Assembly (NCBI RefSeq): GCF_024006985.1
Contig: NZ_JAMXIB010000011.1
Coordinates: 33,672-97,671 of the forward strand
Length of the DNA: 64,000 nucleotides
Reading direction: 5' to 3'
Origin: Robiginitalea marina
Lineage (GTDB): Bacteria; Bacteroidota; Bacteroidia; Flavobacteriales; Flavobacteriaceae
The notes under the pieces: generated by a model
What the model was told of the DNA's origin: nothing
Databases searched by the model: none
The model's input: only the letters and a program-made list of their open reading frames with translations
Part shown: in pieces, positions 40,273-49,882 of the stretch
Layout of the letters: the number at the start of each line of letters is the position of its first letter
Position numbering within the stretch: position 1 is the first letter of the stretch
Translations under genes and position numbers: made by a program

Positions 40273-41517
40273 ATGTTCGATCTCGAGAGATGGCAGGAGA
40301 TCTTCGACACCATCCGAAAAAATAAATTGCGCACCTTCCTTACCGGGGTCTCCGTGGCTTCCGGGATTTTTATCCTTGTAATCCTGCTGGGGTTCGGGCA
40401 GGGCATGCGCAACGGGATCGCCAGGGAATTTGAGCAGGACGCCTCTACCTCCGTCTGGGTCTGGCCGGGGACTACCACCAAGGAGTACAAAGGCCTGAAC
40501 CCGGGGCGTCGCATCCAGCTGCGCAATGAGAATTTCGACACCTGGACGGCCCTGAACGGCGAGCGGATCGAATACAATTCCGCGCGGAACTTCGTCAACG
40601 GGGTTTCGGTTACTTACGGGAATGAAGCCCTTGTCTATGGGGTGCAGGGGGTCCACCCCGATTTCCAGTTTATCGATAATGCCAAGATGTCGGAGGGGCG
40701 GTTTTTGAATTACAGCGACCATGTGAACACCGCCAAGGTTATTGTGATCGGAAACAAGATCAAAAAGGATGTCTTCGCCCACCTCGACAGCCCCATAGGG
40801 GAATATGTGGATATTTCCGGCATCCCGTTTAAGATCGTCGGGGTTTTCAAGGAGATGCGGGAGCGCGAAGAGGAGCAGATGTATATCCCGATCACCACGG
40901 TCCAACGGGTCTTCAATGGGGGAGACCGCATTAGCAACATGGCCTTCACCCTGCCCCCGGTGGAGGATTTTGACCAGGCTGTGACCCAGGCGGTAGCCTT
41001 CAAGGAGGAGCTCAGGGGATACCTTTCCCAGGCCCACACCATCCACCCGGAAGACGAGAGCGCCATGCAAGTCTGGAGCGCCCTCGAGGAGGCAAAACGC
41101 TACTATTCCCTGACGGGGAACATAAAGCTGTTTTTCTGGTTTGTGGGGATCTGTACCATTATCGCAGGGGTGGTGGGGGTGAGCAACATCATGCTGATCG
41201 TGGTAAGGGAGCGCACCCGGGAGATCGGGATCCGCAAAGCCCTGGGGGCAAGGCCCTGGTCCATTGTGGGGATGATTTTGCACGAGGCCGTGTTCATTAC
41301 CGCTTTTTCGGGCTTTTTCGGCCTTATCCTTAGCATGGCCCTCCTCGAGGTGGTGGGCCCAAATATTGAGGTGGACTACGTCCTGAACCCTTCGGTAGAC
41401 CTCAGGGTGGCCCTCACCACCGTTTTTGTGCTTATCCTGGCAGGTACCCTGGCAGGGTTTTTCCCTGCCTGGAGGGCGGCCAACATCCAGGTTATCAATG
41501 CCCTGCGCGATGAATAA
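40273..41517 (+). CDS. MacB-type ABC transporter permease 1
   Basis: 414 residues from the ATG giving MFDLERWQEIF. One N-terminal helix (~20-42) is followed by a ~240-residue periplasmic MacB-PCD domain and three C-terminal helices (FtsX domain), with the conserved VVRERTREIGIRKALGARP loop and the terminal VINALRDE. This is the mechanotransmission-type permease fold used for efflux or lipoprotein handling. The ATPase is not fused and not present in this operon; the nearest is at 44065. It is followed 38 bases later by a homologous permease. Confidence 0.9.
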   Translation: MFDLERWQEIFDTIRKNKLRTFLTGVSVASGIFILVILLGFGQGMRNGIAREFEQDASTSVWVWPGTTTKEYKGLNPGRRIQLRNENFDTWTALNGERIEYNSARNFVNGVSVTYGNEALVYGVQGVHPDFQFIDNAKMSEGRFLNYSDHVNTAKVIVIGNKIKKDVFAHLDSPIGEYVDISGIPFKIVGVFKEMREREEEQMYIPITTVQRVFNGGDRISNMAFTLPPVEDFDQAVTQAVAFKEELRGYLSQAHTIHPEDESAMQVWSALEEAKRYYSLTGNIKLFFWFVGICTIIAGVVGVSNIMLIVVRERTREIGIRKALGARPWSIVGMILHEAVFITAFSGFFGLILSMALLEVVGPNIEVDYVLNPSVDLRVALTTVFVLILAGTLAGFFPAWRAANIQVINALRDE

Positions 41518-41555
41518 CAGGGCCTTCAAAACCGATAACTCAATTCCTGAAGCCC

Positions 41556-42815
41556 ATGTTTAACAAGGATCGCTGGAAGGAGATTATAGAGGTGCTCACC
41601 AAAAACGGGTTCCGCACCCTGCTCACGGCCTTTGGGGTGTTCTGGGGGATTTTGATCCTGATCATCCTGCTGGCCGCCGGTAAGGGGCTTGAGAACGGGA
41701 TCCGCGCCGACTTTGACAATATCGCCACCAATAGCATGTTCATATGGACCCGGAGTACCACCAGGGCCTATAAAGGACTGCCCAAAGACCGGGATTTCAG
41801 CTTTAAACTGGAAGATGTGGACTTGCTCCGGCAGGAGTTTCCCCAACTCCGGTATATCTCCGCGCGCAACCAGCTTGGAGGCTTCCGCGGGAGCAATAAC
41901 GTGGTGCGGGGCATCCGTACAGGGGCGTATAACGTCTATGGCGACTATCCTGAATTCATAGAACAGGAACCCATGAGCATCACCCGGGGGCGCTTTATCA
42001 ACCAAAATGATATTGCCGAAAAGCGGAAGGTCGCAATCCTGGGGGCCGGGGTGGTCCGGGAGCTATACGAGCCCGGGGAAACCGTCCTGGGGACGTATGT
42101 CAAGATACAGGGGGTGAACTTCCTGGTAGTGGGCACCTATAAAAAGCGGAGCTCCAATGGGGATGGGGAAGAAGCCCAGAAACAGATTTTTGTGCCGTTT
42201 ACGGCCTTTTCCCAGGCCTTCAACCGGGCCGATCGCGTGGGCTGGATGGCCATCACCGCCCACGACGGAACCTCAATTTCGTCCCTGAAGGAACGGATTG
42301 TGGATTTCCTGAAGGAAAAGCACAAGGTACACCCCGAGGACCAACGGGCGATCGGGTATTTCGATTTGTTCCAGGAATTCAGCCGGGTCGAAAGCCTGTT
42401 CGCCGCCATGCGGTTCATCGCCTATTTCGTGGGCATCCTGGTACTGTTGTCAGGCATTATCGGGGTGAGCAACATCATGTTGATCGTGGTAAAGGAGCGC
42501 ACCCGGGAAATTGGGATCCGCAGGGCGCTGGGGGAAGACCCCTGGAGCATCCGCAAGCAGATCCTTATGGAATCCCTTTTCCTCACCCTGGTTTCCGGCA
42601 TGGCCGGGATCAGCCTTGGGGCCCTGTTCATCTATGGCATCAACGCCCTGCTGGAACAAAATGGCCCCGTAGACATGTTCATGAGCCCCAGCGTCAGCCT
42701 TGGGGTGGTCCTGGCCGCACTGGGCATCCTGACGGTGTCGGGCTTACTCGCCGGGTTCATCCCGGCCCAGAGCGCAATCAGGGTCAGGCCCATCGATGCG
42801 TTGCGGGCCGATTAA
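41556..42815 (+). CDS. MacB-type ABC transporter permease 2
   Basis: 419 residues with the same architecture as its upstream neighbour: N-terminal helix, large periplasmic domain and three C-terminal helices, with VVKERTREIGIRRALGEDP and the ending RPIDALRAD. The two probably form a heterodimer. It is followed 47 bases later by an adaptor. Confidence 0.9.
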   Translation: MFNKDRWKEIIEVLTKNGFRTLLTAFGVFWGILILIILLAAGKGLENGIRADFDNIATNSMFIWTRSTTRAYKGLPKDRDFSFKLEDVDLLRQEFPQLRYISARNQLGGFRGSNNVVRGIRTGAYNVYGDYPEFIEQEPMSITRGRFINQNDIAEKRKVAILGAGVVRELYEPGETVLGTYVKIQGVNFLVVGTYKKRSSNGDGEEAQKQIFVPFTAFSQAFNRADRVGWMAITAHDGTSISSLKERIVDFLKEKHKVHPEDQRAIGYFDLFQEFSRVESLFAAMRFIAYFVGILVLLSGIIGVSNIMLIVVKERTREIGIRRALGEDPWSIRKQILMESLFLTLVSGMAGISLGALFIYGINALLEQNGPVDMFMSPSVSLGVVLAALGILTVSGLLAGFIPAQSAIRVRPIDALRAD

Positions 42816-42862
42816 GAAAAAATCAATAGAGAAAAATAGACAACAAAATAATTGCCATTCCC

Positions 42863-43975
42863 ATGAAAAAATCCGTAACCCTGACTATCCTTCTGGGCAT
42901 CCTGCTGACCTTTTCCGGCGCCATGATCTACCTGTACCAGAAGAATGCCGAAGACCCGGTGGTGTACCAGACCGAAACCCCGGCCCGACAGGACATTGTC
43001 CGTAAAACGGTGGCTACCGGGAGCATCCTTCCCCTGGAAGAGGTGCTCATTAAACCGAACATCTCCGGGGTCATCGAAGAGATCTACGTGGAAGGCGGCG
43101 ATTACGTCAAGTCGGGCGACCTGATCGCAAAAATAAAGGTGGTGCCAAACCTGAGCGCCCTGAACGATGCACGGATGGCGATCGAGGATGCCCGGATTAT
43201 CCTCGAGGACCAACAGCGCAATTTCCAAAGGCAACAGCAACTCTTCGACCGGGGGGTGATTTCCAGGGCTGATATGGACCGGGCCCAGGTCGCATACGAC
43301 CAGGCCAAACAGGGCTATGCCGCGGCAAACAAACGCTACGACATTGTTAGAACCGGGACCACCAGCGGCCTGAGCAGTGCCGCCAACACCCTGATCCGGG
43401 CCACGGTAAGCGGCATGGTCCTGGAAGTCCCCGTGGAGGTGGGCAACCAGGTGATCGAGAGCAACACCTTCAACGAGGGGACCACCATTGCCGCTATCGC
43501 CGATGTGGATAAAATGATCTTTGAAGGAAAGGTGGATGAGTCCGAAGTAGGCAAGATTCGGGAAGACCTCCCCCTGGAGATTACGGTGGGTGCCCTGGAG
43601 GACCGGGTTTTTGAGGCGGTCCTGGACTATATCGCCCCCAAGGGGAAGGCCGAAAACGGGGCCATACAGTTTGAGATCAAAGGGACCCTCAACAAAAACC
43701 AGGACATCTTTATCCGGGCTGGCCTAAGCGCCAATGCTTCTATCATCCTCGACCGGGCCGACAGCGTATTGGCCATCAAGGAGGCACTGGTGCAGTTCGA
43801 CGAAAAAACCCGGCAACCCTTCGTGGAGGTCATGGTTTCGGACCAGCAGTTTGAACGGCGCGACCTCGAACTGGGCATCAGCGACGGGATTTTCGTGGAG
43901 GTAAAATCCGGGGTTTCGGAAGGGGATGCCATTAAGGTATGGAATGCCCTGGCCCCGGAAGAAGCAGGCGTTTAA
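42863..43975 (+). CDS. Periplasmic adaptor (membrane fusion protein) 1
   Basis: 370 residues. An N-terminal anchor helix (~3-24) without a lipobox precedes a biotinyl-lipoyl-like barrel (ISGVIEEIYVEGGDYVKSGDLIAKI), a coiled-coil hairpin (~105-150), the second lipoyl half (LIRATVSGMVLEVPVEVGNQV) and beta-barrel domains. It is a MacA/HlyD-type adaptor linking the permeases to an outer-membrane channel. The channel is only encoded in the second operon. The coiled-coil hairpin is short. Confidence 0.9.
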   Translation: MKKSVTLTILLGILLTFSGAMIYLYQKNAEDPVVYQTETPARQDIVRKTVATGSILPLEEVLIKPNISGVIEEIYVEGGDYVKSGDLIAKIKVVPNLSALNDARMAIEDARIILEDQQRNFQRQQQLFDRGVISRADMDRAQVAYDQAKQGYAAANKRYDIVRTGTTSGLSSAANTLIRATVSGMVLEVPVEVGNQVIESNTFNEGTTIAAIADVDKMIFEGKVDESEVGKIREDLPLEITVGALEDRVFEAVLDYIAPKGKAENGAIQFEIKGTLNKNQDIFIRAGLSANASIILDRADSVLAIKEALVQFDEKTRQPFVEVMVSDQQFERRDLELGISDGIFVEVKSGVSEGDAIKVWNALAPEEAGV

Positions 43976-44005
43976 GGATTTTAACATAATATTTACAGCT
44001 CCCTG

Positions 44006-44033
44006 TGTAACAAAACGGGACCTTCGCGGTCTA
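44006..44033 (+). promoter_or_regulatory. ECF-sigma-like promoter of the second ABC operon
   Basis: TGTAAC (44006-44011), 16-base spacer, GGTCTA (44028-44033). This matches the element before the first operon at 11 of 12 box bases with identical spacing. The ATPase ATG lies 31 bases downstream. Confidence 0.6.
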
Positions 44034-44064
44034 ACCGGAGAGCCATCAAAAGCACTAACCACCC

Positions 44065-44769
44065 ATGATTCAAATCAAAGACCTGCACAAATCCTACCGG
44101 ATGGGTTCCAATTCCCTCCATGTCCTGAAGGGCATCAACTTCAGCGTAAAGGAAGGCGAACTCGTGGCCATTATGGGGTCTTCCGGATCGGGGAAGTCTA
44201 CCCTGCTCAACATCCTGGGGATGCTGGACGTGGCCGATTCCGGGGAATACATCCTCGACGGGATCCCGATCAAAAACCTCAATGAAACCAAGGCAGCCAA
44301 TTACCGAAACAAATTCCTGGGGTTCATCTTCCAGTCCTTCAACCTGATCAACTATAAAACGGCCCTTGAAAATGTTGCCCTTCCCCTGTACTACCAGGGA
44401 GTTGGACGCAAGGAACGGCAGGCCAAGGCCATGAAATACCTCGAACAGGTTGGGCTTAGGGAGTGGTCGCACCACGTGCCCAGCGAGCTCTCCGGAGGAC
44501 AGAAACAACGGGTGGCCATCGCCCGGGCCATGGTTGCCGAACCCAAGGTGCTCCTGGCCGATGAGCTCACCGGGGCCCTGGACAGCAAAACCTCCTATGA
44601 GGTCATGGACCTGATCCAGAAAATCAACGACCAGGGGAACACCATCCTGGTGGTGACCCATGAAGACGATATTGCCCATATGTGCAAGCGGATCGTGCAT
44701 TTGCGCGACGGGGTGATCGTCGAAGACAAGGAAATCGAGCAGGTAAGGGCTTCGCAGTATGTTCAGTAG
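44065..44769 (+). CDS. MacB/LolD-type ABC transporter ATPase
   Basis: 234 residues of a stand-alone nucleotide-binding domain: Walker A GSSGSGKS (38-45), Q-loop FIFQSFNL, signature [10 protein letters not shown], Walker [13 protein letters not shown] and the H-loop VVTHE. It is the only ATPase gene for the four permeases in 40.2-47.3 kb. It overlaps the next permease by 11 bases, so that pair is translationally coupled. Confidence 0.95.
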   Translation: MIQIKDLHKSYRMGSNSLHVLKGINFSVKEGELVAIMGSSGSGKSTLLNILGMLDVADSGEYILDGIPIKNLNETKAANYRNKFLGFIFQSFNLINYKTALENVALPLYYQGVGRKERQAKAMKYLEQVGLREWSHHVPSELSGGQKQRVAIARAMVAEPKVLLADELTGALDSKTSYEVMDLIQKINDQGNTILVVTHEDDIAHMCKRIVHLRDGVIVEDKEIEQVRASQYVQ

Positions 44770-45988
44770 GGATACCTGGCAGGAAATATTTTTATCGATC
44801 CGCAAGAACAAATTGCGCACCTTCCTGGCGGGGTTTACCGTGACGCTGGGAATCCTCATCTTTGTTTCGCTGGTGGGCCTTACCAACGGGTTGAAAAACA
44901 CCTTTGACGCCTTTTTTGGGAATGACGCCACCAACGTCCTGAGCATTTTCCCGGGCCGCACCACCATTCCCTACAAGGGCTACAAGTCAAACAGGGTCAT
45001 TGAATTCGACAATACCGACCTGGAGGATATCGAGGCGAATTTCGATGACTTTATCGAATACATCAGCCCGCAAATCACCCGGAGCGCCCTGACCACCTAT
45101 AAACAGGAATCCAATAACTACACCACCCGGGCCGTGGCCCCGGGCTTCCAGTACAGTGAGAAGACCATCATGATGAAGGGCCGGTACCTGAACCAGACCG
45201 ATATCCGGGAAAGGACCAAGCACGCCGTCATCGGGCGCCTGGTGGAGAACGACCTTTTCGGCAATGAAGACGCCCTGGGGAAATACATCGATGTGGGTGG
45301 GAGCGTGTTTAAGGTTATAGGGGTCTACCAGGACGAAGGGGGCGATAACGAGGAGCGGTTTATCTACATGCCCTACACCACCAGGCAGCTCATTGAAAAA
45401 AATACCGACAAGATCGGGCAGATGGTCATCGGCTTCAAACCGGAAATCGGGTACAACGGGGCGATGATCTTCGACCGGCAGCTCAATGCCTTCCTTCGCG
45501 AGAAGAAATTCATCAGCCCGGACGACCGGAGCGGGATCTTTATCCGTAATGTCGCCGACCAGCTGAAGCAGAACCAGCAATTCGCCAATGTCCTGGCCAT
45601 CGTCGGGTCCATCTTTGCCCTGGGAACCCTGATTGCCGGGATTATCGGCATCAGCAACATTATGGTTTTTGTGGTGAAGGAACGCACAAAGGAACTTGGG
45701 ATCCGCAAGGCCATCGGGGCGACCCCTGCCTCGGTCATCGGGACCATCCTGCTGGAGTCGGTCTTTATCACCACCGTGGCGGGTTACCTGGGGATGCTCC
45801 TGGGCGTTTTGATCCTGAACTCCATCGGCGATAAGCTGGAGAAATACTTCATCCTGAATCCCTATATCGACGCCGGCCTGGCTGTTACGGCCACGATCAT
45901 CCTGATTTTTTTCGGCGCTGTCGCGGGGTACATCCCGGCCAAGCGGGCGGCGCGGATCAAACCCATCATAGCCCTAAGAGACGAATAG
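44759..45988 (+). CDS. MacB-type ABC transporter permease 3
   Basis: 409 residues. One N-terminal helix, a periplasmic domain and three C-terminal helices, with VVKERTKELGIRKAIGATP and a terminal PIIALRDE. It starts within the ATPase gene and is followed one base after its stop by the next permease. It likely pairs with that permease in one complex. Confidence 0.9.
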   Translation: MFSRDTWQEIFLSIRKNKLRTFLAGFTVTLGILIFVSLVGLTNGLKNTFDAFFGNDATNVLSIFPGRTTIPYKGYKSNRVIEFDNTDLEDIEANFDDFIEYISPQITRSALTTYKQESNNYTTRAVAPGFQYSEKTIMMKGRYLNQTDIRERTKHAVIGRLVENDLFGNEDALGKYIDVGGSVFKVIGVYQDEGGDNEERFIYMPYTTRQLIEKNTDKIGQMVIGFKPEIGYNGAMIFDRQLNAFLREKKFISPDDRSGIFIRNVADQLKQNQQFANVLAIVGSIFALGTLIAGIIGISNIMVFVVKERTKELGIRKAIGATPASVIGTILLESVFITTVAGYLGMLLGVLILNSIGDKLEKYFILNPYIDAGLAVTATIILIFFGAVAGYIPAKRAARIKPIIALRDE

Positions 45989-45989
45989 C

Positions 45990-47252
45990 ATGCGGTTATT
46001 ATTTGACAGCAATACGTGGCAGGAAATTTTCGGGTCGATCCGGAAGAATAAGGTGCGCACGGTCATCACCATGATCGGGGTGCTTTGGGGCATCTTCGTG
46101 TACATCGCCATGTCCGGGGCTGCCAAGGGACTCGACAACGGCTTTGAGAAGCAGTTTGAGAGCGTGGCCATCAACAGCCTGTTTACCTGGGCCCAGAGTA
46201 CCAGTATGCCTTATGCGGGGTTCAAGACGGGCCGCCAGTTGCAGCTTAAACTGGGCGACGCCCAGGTACTGCAGAACCGCATCCCGGAAATCGAGTATAT
46301 CGCCCCCAGGAATGTGCGGGGGGTATTCGGGGGATCTCCGGGGTTGATCGTAAGGGGCCAGAAAACGGGGAATTACGCCGTATATGGGGATTACCCGGTG
46401 TTTACCCGCATCGCGACCAAAAAAATCTACGACGGGGGCCGCTTTGTCAACGACAAGGATATCGAAAATGCCCGCAAGGTTTGCGTGATCGGGGAACGCA
46501 CCCAGGAGGAGTTGTTTGAGAAAGGGGAAAACCCCATCGGGGAATTCATCCGTATCGATAACGTCTATTTCCAGGTGGTGGGCGTGCATAAGTTTACCCC
46601 GGGGGGCGGCTTTGAGAGCGACAGCGACATCTACATCCCCTTTACCACCTACCAGAAACTCTACAACACGGGCGACCGGGTGGCCTGGTTTACCATTGCC
46701 GCCTATGACACTGCCGATGTGGTGCAGGTGGAAAAAGACGTGAAAGCGGTGCTGAAAAGCATCCACAGGGTGCATCCAGAGGACGAACGGGCCTTTGGCT
46801 CCTTCAACCTGGGGGAAATTTTCAACCGGATTATGGGCTTTGCCAACGGCCTCACCTTTATCTCGCTCATCGTGGGGGTGGCTACCATCCTGGCCGGGGT
46901 TATCGGCATCGGGGCCATCCTGCTGATTTCGGTGAAAGAGCGCACTAAGGAATTGGGCGTACGCCGGGCCCTTGGGGCGACCCCCCGTGAGATCCGATAC
47001 CTGATCATCCTGGAATGCCTGTTCCTTACCCTTTTGGCGGGGATCATCGGGGTGGTGCTGGGGGCTGCCGTCCTCAACCTGGTGGGCAACCTGACCGAAG
47101 GAGGGGATTTCCCGTATACGAACCCCACGGTGCCCATACCCTGGTTGCTGGGAGCCCTGGGCCTTATGGTCGTGCTGGGGGTTTTGATCGGCCTGATCCC
47201 GGCCCAGCGGGCAGTGAGCATCCGCCCCATTGACGCCCTCAGAGAAGAATAA
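45990..47252 (+). CDS. MacB-type ABC transporter permease 4
   Basis: 420 residues with the same fold as the other three permeases; it carries SVKERTKELGVRRALGATP and ends RPIDALREE. It starts one base after the previous stop. Its N-terminal sequence (SNTWQEIFGSIRKNKVRT) resembles those of permeases 1 and 3, so the four appear to be paralogues that arose by duplication. Confidence 0.9.
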   Translation: MRLLFDSNTWQEIFGSIRKNKVRTVITMIGVLWGIFVYIAMSGAAKGLDNGFEKQFESVAINSLFTWAQSTSMPYAGFKTGRQLQLKLGDAQVLQNRIPEIEYIAPRNVRGVFGGSPGLIVRGQKTGNYAVYGDYPVFTRIATKKIYDGGRFVNDKDIENARKVCVIGERTQEELFEKGENPIGEFIRIDNVYFQVVGVHKFTPGGGFESDSDIYIPFTTYQKLYNTGDRVAWFTIAAYDTADVVQVEKDVKAVLKSIHRVHPEDERAFGSFNLGEIFNRIMGFANGLTFISLIVGVATILAGVIGIGAILLISVKERTKELGVRRALGATPREIRYLIILECLFLTLLAGIIGVVLGAAVLNLVGNLTEGGDFPYTNPTVPIPWLLGALGLMVVLGVLIGLIPAQRAVSIRPIDALREE

Positions 47253-47289
47253 GAAACCCTATATGATTATTTAATACAACCCAAACAAG

Positions 47290-48423
47290 ATGAAGAAAAT
47301 ACTCAAATGGACCGGAATTGTTGTGCTCGTACTCGGCGTATTATGGGCGGCGACATTTTTCATAAAATCCAACAGCAAAGGGGCCATAACCTATGAAACC
47401 CAGACCCCGTTCATCGCTTCCATCGAAAAGAAGACGGTGGCGACGGGGAAGGTGATCCCGGAAGAAGAGATCGAGATCAAGCCCCAGATTTCCGGCATCA
47501 TTGACAAAATCTTCAAGGAAGAGGGCGATGCCGTGAAAAACGGCGACCTGTTGGCCACCATCAGGGTCGTCCCCAATGAGCAGGCCCTGTTCCAGGCCCG
47601 CGGGAGGGTGCGCAATGCCGAACTGGCCCTGAACAACCTGAAGATTGAGTATGATCGGAACAAAACCCTTTACGACCGCGGGGTGATTTCCAACCAGGAC
47701 TTCAACAACCTCAAACTCCAGTACGACCAGGCAGGGCAGGAACTGGAAAACGCAAAGAATGATTACCTGATCATCCAGAAGGGTTCCGCGGGAGGCTCTG
47801 CCAGCGCCAACACCAACATCCGCGCCACCGTGGACGGGACCATCCTGGAAATCCCCGTGGAGATGGGCGATCAGGTCATCCAGTCAAACAACTTCAACGA
47901 CGGGACTACCATCGCGACCATTGCAGACCTCGGGCAAATGATTTTCGAAGGAAAAGTAGATGAGGGCGAGGTAGGCAAGCTGCAGGTGGGCATGCCCCTG
48001 GAGATCAGCCTTGGGGCCATCGAGGACCAGAAATTCGGGGCCACCCTGAAGTTTATCGCCCCCAAGGGCGTGGAGGAATCCGGGGCGGTGCAGTTCACTA
48101 TCAAGGGCGATCTGGAGGAAGACGAGTCTTTTACCATTCGTGCCGGGTATAGTGCGAATGCTTCCCTTACCCTGGAGAAAAAGGACAGTATTTTGGTAAT
48201 CCCTGAGGCCCTCCTGCAATTCGACAGGCAAACAGACAAGCCTTTCGTGGAAGTCGAGACGGGAGACCAGAAATTTGAGCGCCGCGATGTGGAAATCGGG
48301 ATTTCCGATGGGATCAATGTGGAGATTTTATCCGGCCTGACAGAGGCCGATAAGGTGAAGGTCTGGAAGAAGACGGAGCCGATCAAGAAAGGAACTGAGG
48401 AAGAAGAGGAGGGCGAGGAGTAA
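47290..48423 (+). CDS. Periplasmic adaptor (membrane fusion protein) 2
   Basis: 377 residues; a paralogue of the adaptor at 42863. N-terminal anchor helix (~6-24), lipoyl halves (ISGIIDKIFKEEGDAVKNGDL and NIRATVDGTILEIPVEMGDQV), coiled-coil (~100-150), barrel domain and a Glu-rich C-terminal tail. It lies between the permeases and the TolC-type gene, completing a tripartite exporter. Confidence 0.9.
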   Translation: MKKILKWTGIVVLVLGVLWAATFFIKSNSKGAITYETQTPFIASIEKKTVATGKVIPEEEIEIKPQISGIIDKIFKEEGDAVKNGDLLATIRVVPNEQALFQARGRVRNAELALNNLKIEYDRNKTLYDRGVISNQDFNNLKLQYDQAGQELENAKNDYLIIQKGSAGGSASANTNIRATVDGTILEIPVEMGDQVIQSNNFNDGTTIATIADLGQMIFEGKVDEGEVGKLQVGMPLEISLGAIEDQKFGATLKFIAPKGVEESGAVQFTIKGDLEEDESFTIRAGYSANASLTLEKKDSILVIPEALLQFDRQTDKPFVEVETGDQKFERRDVEIGISDGINVEILSGLTEADKVKVWKKTEPIKKGTEEEEEGEE

Positions 48424-48473
48424 CCCCGGGGCCCTGAGGCCGAAAACAGCTTAAAACCATCAAAAAACGACTC

Positions 48474-49814
48474 ATGAAAATTCGAATCATAACTGTGCTT
48501 TTCCTGTTTTCCGCAGGATTGCTCTCGGGCCAGATGCGAAAATGGACCCTGGAGGAATGCGTAAACTACGCCGTGGAGAACAACCTGACCATACAGCAGG
48601 CGGAACTGGACCTGGAGAACGTCAAAATTGATAAGTCCGATGCCATTGGGGCCATGCTCCCCGCGGTGAGCGGGCAGTTGCAGGGTGGCGGGAACACGGG
48701 TCTTACCTTCGACCCGACCACCAATGCCCCGGTGACCACGACGATCGTTACGGCAACCGGAGGCGCGACCGCCAACGTTAACCTGTTTGATGGTCTGAGG
48801 AACATCAACCGGCTGCGCCGGGCCGACATGAATGCGCTGGCCAACCAGTACCGGCTCGACAACCTCAAGGACGACATCCGCCTTAATGTAGCCAACGCCT
48901 ACCTTCAGGTCCTTTCCAACAAGGAATCCCTGAAAGTGTTCCGGGCCCAGTATGCCGTCACCGAACAGGACCTTAAGCGCACCGCCGCCCAGGTGGAGGC
49001 CGGAGTGCTGCCTGAGGGGGATTTGCTTGAAATCCAGGCCACGGCCGCCAACCAGGAGCAGCAGATCATCAATGGGGAAAACCAGGTGTTGCTTTCCCGG
49101 ATTTCCCTGGCCCAGTTGCTGCAGATCACCGATTATGAGAATTTCGATATCGCCGAGGAAGCATATGAGGTTCCGCCTTCGGAGATTCTGAACAATACAC
49201 CAAAAACCATTTTTGCCCAGGCCCTGACCTTCCGCAACGATATCAAGTTTTCGGAAACCAATGTGGACCTGGCCAAAAAGGACCTGGATATCGCCAAAGG
49301 GGCCTACTTCCCGACCCTGGGGGCCTTCTTCAACTACAACACGCGGTATTCCGACCAGACGCGCGACCCGCTCACAGGGGGCGAGATCAGCTTTGCCGAC
49401 CAGCTATGGCTTAATGACGGGATTTCTTACGGGGCCAGTATCCGGATCCCTATTTTTAATGGGTTTACCACGCGCAACGGGGTGAGGCGTTCCCAGATCG
49501 GGGTCATGCAGGCCGAATTGCAACTGGAGCAAAGCAAGCTGGACCTTGAAAATACCATCAACCAGGCCTATGTGGATGTAAAGAATTCGGCCAAGGCCTA
49601 TGAGGCCGCCCAGAAAACACAGCAGGCCAGGAGGCTGGCTTACGAATATTCCAAAGAGCGTTACGAGGTGGGGCTATTGAATGCCTTTGATTTCGGGCAG
49701 GCCCAGGCCCGGGTCGACAATGCCGAGGCAGAGGTGATCCGCTCCAAATACGACTACATCTTCCGCATCAAGGTGTTGGAATTCTTTTATGGGTTGCCAA
49801 TTTCCCTCGACTAA
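48474..49814 (+). CDS. TolC-family outer-membrane efflux protein
   Basis: 446 residues. A signal peptide (~1-20, ending LSGQ) is followed by two OEP repeats typical of TolC: WTLEECVNYAVENNLTIQQAELDLE near the start and IPIFNGFTTRNGVRRSQIGV in the second half, with long amphipathic helices in between. It forms the trimeric outer-membrane exit duct and may serve both adaptors. It is the last gene of the second ABC operon. Confidence 0.93.
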   Translation: MKIRIITVLFLFSAGLLSGQMRKWTLEECVNYAVENNLTIQQAELDLENVKIDKSDAIGAMLPAVSGQLQGGGNTGLTFDPTTNAPVTTTIVTATGGATANVNLFDGLRNINRLRRADMNALANQYRLDNLKDDIRLNVANAYLQVLSNKESLKVFRAQYAVTEQDLKRTAAQVEAGVLPEGDLLEIQATAANQEQQIINGENQVLLSRISLAQLLQITDYENFDIAEEAYEVPPSEILNNTPKTIFAQALTFRNDIKFSETNVDLAKKDLDIAKGAYFPTLGAFFNYNTRYSDQTRDPLTGGEISFADQLWLNDGISYGASIRIPIFNGFTTRNGVRRSQIGVMQAELQLEQSKLDLENTINQAYVDVKNSAKAYEAAQKTQQARRLAYEYSKERYEVGLLNAFDFGQAQARVDNAEAEVIRSKYDYIFRIKVLEFFYGLPISLD

Positions 49815-49834
49815 CTTTTATTGATCGCATAGGG

Positions 49835-49870
49835 AGCGACCTGCCGGCGATTATTCGCCGGCAGGTCGCT
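49835..49870. terminator. Perfect 16-bp hairpin between tolC and tsaB
   Basis: AGCGACCTGCCGGCGA (49835-49850) pairs perfectly with 49855-49870 across a 4-base loop. No T run follows on the plus strand, and the last stem base is the first base of the tsaB -7 box. It may be a terminator for the exporter operon, an operator, or both. Confidence 0.6.
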
Positions 49871-49877
49871 ATCTTTG
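49870..49877 (+). promoter_or_regulatory. Candidate -7 box of tsaB
   Basis: TATCTTTG fits TAnnTTTG and ends 5 bases before the tsaB ATG, implying a leaderless transcript. The -33 region lies inside the hairpin and has no TTG. Confidence 0.35.
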
Positions 49878-49882
49878 CAGCC

